Shown: positions 55,544-64,000 of the stretch, one piece after another
Position numbering within the stretch: position 1 is the first letter of the stretch
Layout of the letters: each line of letters starts with the position of its first letter
DNA from: Endothia cerciana
Lineage: Eukaryota; Ascomycota; Sordariomycetes; Diaporthales; Cryphonectriaceae
DNA length: 64,000 nucleotides
Reading direction: 5' to 3'
Assembly (NCBI GenBank): GCA_026119935.1
Contig: JALRMH010000001.1
Span: 1,612,001-1,676,000, forward strand
Notes under the pieces: generated by a model
The model's database searches: none
Told to the model about the DNA's origin: nothing
The model's input: only the letters and a program-made list of their open reading frames with translations
Made by a program: the position numbers and the translations under genes

Positions 55544-57362
55544 TCAAGCCTTCTCCTTTCCCCTGCCCCTGACGGGCGACTCGCAATTTTCGTTAGCCTC
55601 CTCCATGGAAGGCTCAGCCATGCGACGGGCTGGAGTGTCTGACAGGTCAGCCGTGGATCCAGCGGGCGCTGCGACTGATGTGTCTCTGGTGCGCGAAGAG
55701 TCACCGGTGCTAGCAGCCTCGGAGGGAGCGTAATCAGATGGCTCGCCCGTGGAGGTCTCCCTGAAGAAGCAGAATCCACCGGGCAGGATACCCGCGCCAG
55801 GGAAGGTCGAACCAACTAGTAATTGGTGTGCGGAGGCCTTCTGCGGAGAACCGGACCGAGATTGGGGATGGAACCCGGGGGGAGGAAAGTATAGGCACGG
55901 CTGCTGAGAGACATGCGGCCACCCGGCAGCGCTGGTGGAGATAGCGTTAGACTCGGGTATCATGGGACCTCTGTGAGCCGTGGGGCCTGTGGTGAACGGC
56001 CGCTCGACGCCAGGCAATGCCTGCATGATGGTGTGATGTTGAAAAGGAGCAGCGGAAATGGCGGTCCTGGCTGTGGAGGGTGGGCCAGCCTCGACAGTGG
56101 TCTCTTCACGAGCCTGCTCAGTCGCCTTTCCATTCTTCCTTCCCTTGCTACTCGAAGGCTGGGGCTTAGGCTCGACGAGACCAATGGGATATCTCTTGCC
56201 CTTCTTATGAGGAGGCTGGGTTTTAGGCCCTCCTAGGCTGGTTGGGTGTTCCTCGTCCTTACGGGGGCCGGTCTTGCCAAGGCCAGAAGCCATGGTGCCG
56301 TCGGGACGCATGATTGGGATGGCCTTGGACCTCTTCTTGCTGCTAGCGGGGGTGGGAGGGGGCGAGTCAGGGAGGGGCGCAGGTAGGTTCGCAACTTCTC
56401 GCTCTGGGAAGATCAGGTCGTCGGAGGGCTGCCAGTTATCACTACGGTACTTGACCCAGAGGGTTTCCATGTGCTCGGAACCGGCCAGGATGACATCGCT
56501 TCTCTGGCAGAGGCCTGCCTGGGAAAGCCACTCTATGAGGGGATTTCTGTCAGTGATTTTGACAAGACGGAGAGTCTCTGGTGATGCAAAGGGACTTACT
56601 GTGATCAGAGACCACACGCACACGCAAGATGCCCCACAGTCGCTCGTACTTCGACTTCCAAGCTAGGCTCTGGAGGATCAGTGGGAAGCAGACAGCCATC
56701 AGCTTACCCATCACGATGCGCAAAGCGCGGATCCGCCACTGATCTGGCTCGTCATACATGATGAGCATGGCACGATGCAGGAAGCCCTGGAACCGATCGA
56801 GGTTCGCGTAGCGGAGCATAGACATCAGCTTCCGGATCTCCTCGGTCGCGGTATCGATCTGGTTCAGGGTATGATCCATCATGGGGCGACAGAGACAAGC
56901 GGTTCCTGCAAGGAAGTTTGCGACAGCGATAGAAACCGGCAGCGTGTTTACCGGGTTCTTGGGATCGTAGTCGCCGCCCTGGTAGTCTGTAATGCTGTCA
57001 GCTCACCTGCTCACTGATGGTTGGATTAGGATCAATGTCCGAAACTTACCCTCCACGTACATGTAATGTAGGACGGCGCCAAGAAGGCCCGCGTCCCAGT
57101 TGTCGAGGTTCCACTCGACTGGCTTGCCCTGGAAGAGATCTTTAGTCCGTGGGTGGTCCTCGGAGGATTGCCGAACGTTAGAGGGGATGGGGATCACGGA
57201 TAGCCAACTTACATCCTCTGCCTCTGGGGGCAGGTACTTCTCCATCCACTCCGACATTCCCACGAGGACGTGTCGGTGCACCTCCCAGTGCAAACTCTTG
57301 CACCTAATGATGACATCGGCACCGTCCGGCTTGGACCAGAGACTGTTGTGGGTGGATACCAT
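55544..57362 (-). CDS. BTB/POZ-domain protein, 534 aa
   Basis: Exons 57362-57213, 57128-57050, 56986-56600, 56532-55544 total 1605 nt. The N-terminal BTB fold reads GADVIIRCKSLHWEVHRHVL, GMSEWMEKYL, then after an intron PVEWNLDNWDAGLLGAVLHY with MYVEG and later DYQGG, the usual fungal layout. A helical region follows (QIDTATEEIRKLMSMLRYA, ALRIVMGKLMAV, LWGILRVRVVSDH). The remainder is a low-complexity tail rich in Pro, Ser, Lys and Gly. Intron 3 is best closed at the TAG before AGTGGC, which restores WLSQAGLCQRSDV in phase. BTB proteins of this type are numerous and mostly uncharacterised in ascomycetes; dimerisation or cullin-3 adaptor roles are possible. Confidence 0.85.
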
Positions 57363-57689
57363 TTCAGCGAGCAATTTCAGACGTGTGATGTATTATGACG
57401 CGCCAGGACTCGATGAGCTGTGGTAAGGAGATACATACTGAGAGGGGCACTCAGTCTTGAATTGGGATGGATGAAGTGAAGTGAGATATGTGCGCGAGAA
57501 GTGGGTAGGGCATTGATGGAGAGATGAGTGATCCAAATGCGAGACTTGCGACAAAGGGGCCAGCGAGATCTGGTCAGAGAACCCTTACATAAGCCGCGAA
57601 GCCCCCCGGCAAGTCTCCATGCCTCTTTTCTCTCTCTTCTTGTCTTGGGAAGGGGCGGGGGAGGGGAAGAGATGGAGGATACTAATGAA

Positions 57690-58284
57690 TTACTCTCGAA
57701 GGGAGGTTACATACGAGGCAAACGGCGCGCCCGAGGAAAGTCGGGACCGCAAAGGAGAGGGAGTGACAGCAGCTGTAGCGGGGGGCTCTGAAAGGCTTGG
57801 AGAGACCCGAAGGCCCTCCATCTCTCTGGCGCGGAGAGGTGACATCGCTTCTGTTGTTGCTCTTGTCGTTGTTGCTGCTACTGCTGTGGTGGTATCGTGG
57901 TCATCACTGGTGGCGGCGTCGGCTGAAGCTTTCGGTGGGCCTTTTTGTGTTGGGAGAAAAGATTAGTGCGGGTGGAAACGGTGGTATGAAAGAGGGGGAG
58001 GGGGATAGAGTATGTACCAAGCGGGGCCCTACAGTCGACGACTTACTGTTTGTGCCTTTCATAGCCACGGCTATGCTGCGACTGGGCTGTGGTTTGGCTG
58101 TACGCAGTACACCAGTACCCAGAGGGGGGAGAGGAGGAAATGACGAAGTATCATGAATCGGAGGAGGATGAGGACCAGGGGGAGGAGGGATTGCTGCTGG
58201 GCCAGCATTGGACAATACCTGCCATGTCTGAGCCTGGCGAGGACCCCGAGAACCCTTCAACATGTCCGAATAGGACAACTTCAT
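57690..58284 (-). CDS. Small Pro/Ser/Thr-rich hypothetical protein, 162 aa
   Basis: Two-exon model 58284-58047 and 57940-57690 (intron GTAAGT...AAAAAG) totalling 489 nt with matching phase. It starts MKLSYSDMLKGSRGPRQAQT and continues with PPPPGPHPPPIHD and FPPLPPLGTG. The second exon encodes a Thr/Ala-rich run and ends VTSLRE. No domain recognised and composition is low-complexity. It precedes the BTB gene on the same strand by 328 bp and could be a leader exon region instead. Moderate doubt. Confidence 0.45.
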
Positions 58285-59821
58285 ATTGATGTTGTTGTCG
58301 AGAACAGGAAAAGACAACGAGAAGAGAAAAAGTGGGGGAGGCGACTGACTATGATGTCTGATGTCAGAAAAGGAAGAGGAGGTGTTAGATAGCCAAGTGA
58401 GCAATATAGAATGAAAGCTGGAGCTGATTCAACAGCAGAACATTCACGGATCTACTTTATTGCGCTGATACTCAGTCACTGGGAAGTCAGACTACTGCCT
58501 TGAAGCTGCAGCAAGTGGTCCTTGACTGCTACTTAAACATGGGATGGAAACTTCTCTGTCTCTATCACTAACATCCTCGGGTTGTGACGGATAGGAATAA
58601 CAGATCATTCATCATTTGCTAACTTTTTACACCTGCTTCTATTATTGCATGCTTTTGTATGGTCTGCTTCTCAAAATTCAAGTCCAGGGTGCCTGCTTTC
58701 ACCTTCTGGCACCTTGGCCGGAAAGGTCACTTGATGTGAGGTCATGTTTCATTGCTCGTGCTATGGGAGTATTCTGATGAATTTCCAAATGCTCTATTGA
58801 GTCTCATTTATATACACCAAGCCTACTGAGGCCTCACTGCAGTCATATAATCAATCTTGTCATCATGGACTCGTGTCTTGCTTCCTCCTGGTGGCGAGAT
58901 GCTTCATGCGGTTAGGGCCTAAAACCGTCTTCACCACAACTCATTAGCCACTGAATCACAAATCGTGCCTTAATATGTCATTATAGTCACCCTGCCTGTA
59001 TTTCTAGCCTTGTGTAGCCAGATGTAACAACCCTTGGACCGTTTCTGACAACTATATAAACGCTGCTGTGCCAAGCCACTACCCATTCTATCTATGTCTT
59101 GATCTGTACAATACACGCTGAAACACATCAACAAATTCCAGTCCCAAAACGCAAGTATATTCATTCCAAGGAACACACATATAGTCAGAAATTAGCATGT
59201 CTTCTAAGATCACTATAACCACAACTATCTTCCAGACCTCCTCCTCAAGGTCAGACCACAATAGCAGCCCAGAGGTATTAACCACCTGTTCTTCCTCAGG
59301 AAGCTCCGGTAGAACCTAAGCCACGATACATCATCATGCTACACAATGATAGATAAGTGGAATTTAGTGTATCTATACCAGGTTTACTCAAGAACCTACC
59401 GGAGGCCAGCCAGCATTGTCCTTGGTGGTAGGACACTTGAGGATGTAGGAACATAGGTGGATGCTTCAATATAGAATTGGACTCTCTGGAAATATTCTTC
59501 CCTTAACCCCATTGATACAAAGTCTGTTCAGCATGACCCCTGACTGTGCATACTGAGCAGCACTCTCGGCCCAATGCCGAGGGGAGTCGAGACCCTGAGG
59601 GCTAATCACGGTAAAGAGGCTTGATGGGGATCTGTCGCCCGCTGCGCCAGTGACCAGCGCGTAATCCATCGAGAACTGGGAGACCTCTGCTTCACTATGA
59701 CTTATTGCTCTTGAATTGGGCAATGGCCCCCTCCTTGTGCCGTGTTTACGGATTCTGAATCACACGCTCCGGTATCTTCCTTGCCCCAGCTGCCTGAGAA
59801 GTCCACCATGCAGGTCTGGAA
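58285..59821. other. Intergenic
   Basis: 1.5 kb with only short frames that carry no motif or splice support. Nothing else recognised. Confidence 0.4.
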
Positions 59822-60718
59822 CTATCCGTGAATTCCCTGCATTCTAGCGTGCGCTTGCCTGCACAGTGACTTGGTCTCTTCGTCCAGTTCAGCCTGGTTT
59901 GCGATCCAGTCCATATCCACAGTCCAAGTCGTCCAGGATGACCTGACACCATCACACTCATCGTAAAGGCGTTGTCCACAGATAATGATCCAGTGTGCAG
60001 CAGCTGGAGCATGACCTTGGAGAGCAATTATACTGTCAGAGGTATCTATTATGATCATATAGTCAGTCTCGGATCACCTATATGAGGGCAAATCAAATTA
60101 GACAGGTGGGGGGGGGGGGGGTGGCGCGTAAAGGGCAGAATGGCACAGTTGCATTTGCAGGATAGTAGATGAGAGGAAGTAGGAATGTGGCCTACTTTCA
60201 GGACCCCCCCAATTGATTCTCCATCCACTCCTTCTCAGTGTAATCCCGAGTGTCTGCTCGCCAAAGCCTGACAGGTTCTGGAACCCTGCCGCGCACAGCA
60301 GCGCTGCGAAGTGGTTCAAGTTTGTCCACTCAAGACGTGCCTGATCACGCCACGAGGAGGAGGGATCTGGGTCGCCATACCGCAGCCACCGCTCGCCCAG
60401 CGAGTAGACCAGCGACTTTTCGAACTTGGAGAGGTCCTCCTCGCCTTTCTGCTGCTGCTGGCTCCTCAGTTCGCGGACGAGCTTGACGAGAGCCTCATGC
60501 GTCTCCGACAGCTGCTCGGCTGCGTCCACGATGCACTCCTCTAGGACTTCGGAAACATCAGCTGCATCGGGAGCGCGGAACGAGTCCGTCAGGCTCTGGG
60601 CCGTGTCAGACGCGCTGGCACCGCCTGTGAGGAAGGTGTGGATCAATGTAGCGCTGCCACGGAGGTTCGAGTCGGTCAGTTTGTCATCGGCGAAGAATTC
60701 CTCAATTGACTCGGCCAT
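59822..60718 (-). CDS. DUF3632-like protein, about 218 aa
   Basis: Fungal-specific domain of unknown function. Exon 1 (60718-60273) encodes MAESIEEFFADDKL, SLTDSFRAPDAADVSE, an acidic helix with a Gln run, LGERWLRYGDPD and EWTNLNHFAALLCAAGF. The last exon (60032-59822) encodes HAPAAAHWIIICGQRLYDEC, then a Trp-rich stretch and TKSLCRQAHARMQG, typical of the domain's C-terminal half. Splicing GTCAGG (60272) to CTGACAG (60033) keeps phase and totals 657 nt. The 240-nt intron is long for this window and carries 14 G. Family members usually have about 25 more residues between the two halves, so either a middle exon is missed or the gene is altered. Confidence 0.6.
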
Positions 60719-61924
60719 GGTTGACGGAATTTGATGATTGCAGTGACAGGGAGACAATGAATAGAGAGTATGTGATGAGGTCGGATGTGGTGATGGTTGG
60801 TTGGCATGTGGTTGTGGGATCTCATACGAATTTAAATACTACCAAATATCCCCAGCGGCGGCCTCACTGGCCCAGGCACGTGCATGGAGAAAAACGGCAG
60901 CAGTTTAGAGGCTGAGCTTTGAGACGCGGTACACTAGGCCCAGAAGCTCCACATTGCGTTTTTAGGAACTTATGAGGATGCTAATGATGACTGTTTGCTC
61001 GAAAGGATTGAGACCCAGCCGAGGATGACAAGCTGACAAAGTGGCAAGATGACAGTGCCTCCTGCCCGTGGGGGCTGATCCTGGCCCAGGAGCTGATAGA
61101 TCGAGGCCCCAAGTCAGCAAGCACAGCTTCATCAAACCACGCGATGCACTGCATTCATGTCATCGCCTCTTCGTGAATCACCAGTTGCAGCGCGCTCAGC
61201 TGCAAGGTTAGGAGCGCCCGCCAGGTCGTTCACAATTCGGATCTTTTCTTGGTCGTGATCAACATCATGATCAATATCACGTCCGGCCTTCCTCAAGTCA
61301 AGACAGGGAACCCACTCTGCGGCTGACCTCGCTATGCAACCGATCTCGCTACCCATTTGATCCCACAGGAGCCATAGGGTGTTCAAAAAGAGCTGACAGT
61401 AAGTCAAAGCAGTGACAGGGTCGCTGATATTGAGGCCGGCACTTCATTGTTGTTCTGCGGCTTGAGGCTCCGTTTGAACCACGGCCCACATGGATCATCT
61501 TACAGTGGATATGGCCATACTGTATGATTATTTCTCCATGTTCGGCTTACGTATTATCTCACTGAACGTTGCACTTCTCGTGGTTCTCAGTAACAGCCGC
61601 ACCCGCTCACAGGCCTATGTGCTGAGCGCGAGCGATGAGACCCGCTCGATGTTCGTGAAGGTCCACTTGATCTTTTGGAACTACCAGCTGCCTGTTTCCT
61701 CATGGTATATATATGGAGGTTGTTCGCCGCACAACATCATAAGAGAACCATCATCATCATCATCTCACTATCCAACAATCTCACCAACATTTTCTAACAT
61801 TCTCCTTCTCAATCACCACAAAAGTACGCTGGTTGTGCTGTTTTGCCATTCACTCTCTCTTGAGCCGTCATATCCAATTTTCTTTCTCAGATATATCTCC
61901 CGTCCGAGTTTCACTACTTTCAAG
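60719..61924. promoter_or_regulatory. Divergent spacer with TATA box of the RNase gene
   Basis: TATATATA at 61706-61713 lies about 210 bp before the RNase ATG and is followed by CAT repeats and a C/A-rich leader, the usual look of a strongly expressed fungal promoter. The rest holds no supported gene. Confidence 0.45.
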
Positions 61925-62733
61925 ATGAAGTTCTTCACTGCTTCTGTTTTCCTTGCTGGTGTCGCTTCTGTCCTGGCAACGCCGACCGTACAGCCCCGCG
62001 CCATTACTGGCCCGACCCAGTCCTACACATGCGATGGTATTCCACTTTGGTCCCAAAGACACTCCTGAAACCATAACATAGTCCATTTCTGACAGGTTCG
62101 CAGTCAACGGAGCCAACAAAGTCTTCTCTCAGGCCTACATCACAAAATGTATCACTGAGGCCGCGTCGACCAAAGCAATTACCGACGTGCTCAAGGAACT
62201 GCCCAACTGTGATCTCTCGAGCAGTCACGCACGGGACCGTAAGTATCTGAACTTCCCCAGCGAGGTTCTCATGTTGTACAGGTGATTAACCTATCAACAG
62301 TGGCATTCTGTCAGCCTAAGGTGTTTAAGAACCACCCCGTGGCTGGCGTGGGCGTTCTGCACTTTCCCAACGTAAGCAACCTCCCAGATCCCCTGACCGG
62401 CTTCTCAAGCCGCCGTCCCGGTGATGGTCATCTTGGGTAGAGCAAACAGGGCTAGAATCCTTTGCTTTCGCACTGATTCGAGGGCTTCCTGCGTGCCAAC
62501 TCGTCACAAGCGGCCCTTTATGCTAACAGGATGTAAATTAGTGTCCTACCGGCCCATGGTACGAGTTCCCAATGATGACAGACGGCACGTCCATGTACGC
62601 AGGACCCAAGGCCCCAGGGACAGCCAACCCAGCCCGCGCGATCTTCCAGTACACCGATTCGACGACCGCCAAGTTTTGCGGAGCTGTCGTACACTCCTCA
62701 ACTGTCAATGGAGATTTCATCTCTTGCTCGTAG
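61925..62733 (+). CDS. Secreted ribonuclease T1/N1-like protein, 169 aa
   Basis: Secreted protein with a microbial guanyl-RNase fold. Exons 61925-62036, 62104-62238, 62301-62371, 62542-62733 total 510 nt; the last intron has a TGCTAAC branch site. A signal peptide (MKFFTASVFLAGVASVLA) leads to QSYTCDVNGANKVFSQAY, CITEAAST, then AFCQPKVFKNHPVAG, CPTGPWYEFPM, PARAIFQYTD, CGAVVHSST and a final ISCS. Compared with RNase T1, the Glu in WYEFP, the Arg in PARAIF and the His in VVHSS occupy the catalytic Glu58/Arg77/His92 places; the His in KNHP may replace His40. Length and an extra insert exceed RNase T1. Secreted RNase-like effectors with this fold exist in plant pathogens, so enzyme or effector are both possible. 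Confidence 0.8.
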
Positions 62734-63224
62734 AGAAGGTCGACGTTGACCTGAGACGCGCCAGGGTATTCAAGCCGGAAAAAAAATAAAAAAAAAAGAA
62801 AGAAAGAAAAAGGGTTGGGAAATGACCGGCGCGCTCAAGAGCATCTGATAGCGGGCCGGAGGACAATCGAAATCTTGATCTTGGGAATTTTTGAATTTTG
62901 GAGTTTTGGACTTGGGAATTTGGACTCTGGAAGTCTGTTATCACACAGAATTATAGCATAAAGGGCTGGTAGCATAAAATCCTTTTGTGACCTGCATGAC
63001 CTTCTCGCCGGATGAGCTTCAGGTGCTGCTTTATCCGGTGCATGCTTTGCCTCATTCGACCGTGTGATGGCCCCTCCACGTAAGATGTCCGGGTTATTAC
63101 ATTAACTCCTTTGTTTTCTTGCTACCCATCCCACACAGGTGACTCCGCTTGTCTCTTACTTTCTCAATCAGCGGCTCTGGCAATCTTCTTGGGCTTCAAC
63201 AGCTGGCAGCCCCGACCCTCCGCC
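62734..63224. other. Convergent 3' spacer with A-rich run
   Basis: Separates the RNase gene from the convergent dehydrogenase. Contains an A/AAAG-rich tract at about 62780-62812; no gene. Confidence 0.4.
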
Positions 63225-64000
63225 TCACAAGGACACCACAACCTTGGCAGCACTCACCCCGCTCTTGTTCAGGTCCAGAGCGCCCTGGATATAATACAGC
63301 CCCCTCCCCACGACAGTGCTCCGCGGCGCCGGCGTCAGCGCCCCCGCCTCCAGCGCAGCGGGCACGTACTCGCCCCAGACCCGCCTGGCGATCTCCGGCT
63401 CCGACGTGATGATCCCCGTGCTCCCGACCCTGACGACCTCCACGCCCCTCCCGACGTCGCCCCCCGGCAGCACGCCCACGCTCGCGACCCTGCCCCCTCC
63501 CTGGGCCTCCACGACGGCGGCGCACTGGCGCACGGTGGTCTCCGTCCCGATGGCGTCGTACGCGCCGACGAGGTCCGCGCCGGAGCCGGACAGGACGGCG
63601 GCCAGGATGGGGACGACGTCCGGGTTGTGGTAGTCGAGGACGTAGGCGGCGCCGAGGGCCTTGCAGTAGGTATAGTTCGCGGGGCTGGCGGTCGTGACCA
63701 CCGCGTACCCCGCCGCCGCGGCGAGCTGGATGACTGAGGACCCGACGGAGGAGGAGCCGCCCCAGAGCAGCAGCGCCTCCTTCCTCCCGGTCCCCGCATC
63801 CCGCCTTGCCTGGCGGAGGGCGTAGGCAGCAGGAGGCGGGACCTCCGGCACCCTCAGGCCTAGCGTACCTTTCATATACAATCCCGCCGCCGCGGTCGAC
63901 ACGCTCAACGGCAGCACTACCGCGCTCTCGTAGTCCGTCGCGTCCGGTATCTTGGAGGCCGTGATCGCCTTCAGCTTGACGTACAGCTGAAACCCGCCGT
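63225..64000 (-). CDS. Zinc-type alcohol dehydrogenase / enoyl reductase (MDR superfamily), 5' end cut by window edge
   Basis: Medium-chain dehydrogenase/reductase of the quinone oxidoreductase-like or trans-acting enoyl reductase kind. The visible 257 codons hold GGFQLYVK, DYESAVVLPLSVSTAAAGL, the nucleotide-binding LLLWGGSSSVGSSVIQLAAA (a GGxSxVG variant of the Rossmann loop), YDAIGTETTVRQC and PGGDVGRGVEVVRVG. The catalytic domain start lies beyond base 64000. The structural-zinc cysteines cannot be judged from this part. Very GC-rich third positions compared with its neighbours. Such enzymes occur alone or in secondary-metabolite clusters; the adjacent sequence is not visible. Confidence 0.85.
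   Translation of the reverse strand, partial: GGFQLYVKLKAITASKIPDATDYESAVVLPLSVSTAAAGLYMKGTLGLRVPEVPPPAAYALRQARRDAGTGRKEALLLWGGSSSVGSSVIQLAAAAGYAVVTTASPANYTYCKALGAAYVLDYHNPDVVPILAAVLSGSGADLVGAYDAIGTETTVRQCAAVVEAQGGGRVASVGVLPGGDVGRGVEVVRVGSTGIITSEPEIARRVWGEYVPAALEAGALTPAPRSTVVGRGLYYIQGALDLNKSGVSAAKVVVSL

Noticed and set aside
55200..55815. Overlapping 100-128-codon ORFs at the 3' end of the BTB gene
   Set aside because: They overlap the BTB tail in other frames and lack motifs.
1..64000. CRISPR array, prophage, insertion sequence or intact transposon
   Set aside because: No regularly spaced short repeats, transposase, integrase or reverse transcriptase motifs were seen in a eukaryotic, intron-rich sequence.

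Overview
The window is nuclear DNA of a filamentous ascomycete (Pezizomycotina). Nearly every gene is broken by short GT-AG introns of roughly 50-130 nt, often with CTRAY branch sites. The gene content is fungal: Pil1/Lsp1 eisosome protein, Zn2Cys6 regulator, Dal5-type MFS permease, DUF3632, PL1 pectate lyase, Pxr1. I see no bacterial operons, CRISPR array, rRNA or convincing tRNA. The pectate lyase, a small secreted Cys-rich protein and a secreted RNase suggest a plant-associated or saprotrophic species; this is inference. Exon models were built by hand from splice signals, conserved motifs and reading phase; nearly all give whole-codon totals.

Layout. 1-1385: 3'-truncated eisosome gene whose ATG appears to be split by an intron. 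2460-2663: small hypothetical gene. 4317-18981: six metabolic genes forming a candidate catabolic cluster (aspartate aminotransferase, HyuA/HyuB-type 5-oxoprolinase, Dal5-like MFS transporter, Zn2Cys6 regulator, D-2-hydroxyacid dehydrogenase, M20 amidohydrolase). GATA sites lie in its promoters. The enzymes could act in series: uptake, ATP-driven ring opening, N-deacylation, transamination, reduction. 20010-21469: pectate lyase. 22301-22565: diverged 53-nt tandem repeat. 22945-25072: Cys/His-rich hypothetical gene and a GC-rich coding block. 26265-27892: complex I 49-kDa subunit.

28.7-33.7 kb is a decaying accessory patch: an alpha/beta hydrolase pseudogene, an F-box-like pseudogene, two diverged copies of a repeat that differ mainly by transitions (RIP-like), a PAN-like membrane protein and a secreted Cys-rich protein. 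34.3-46.9 kb is a dense housekeeping block: RPC40, UBA3 (with a 6-nt microexon), TEL2, COX17, a coiled-coil protein, PXR1 and a conserved Ser-rich protein.

46.87-55.54 kb is an 8.7-kb stretch with no gene I can support. 55.5-64 kb holds a BTB-domain gene, a small proline-rich gene, a DUF3632 gene, a secreted RNase T1/N1-like gene and a right-truncated zinc-type dehydrogenase. Homopolymer G/C runs of 11-16 nt recur through the window, several inside introns.
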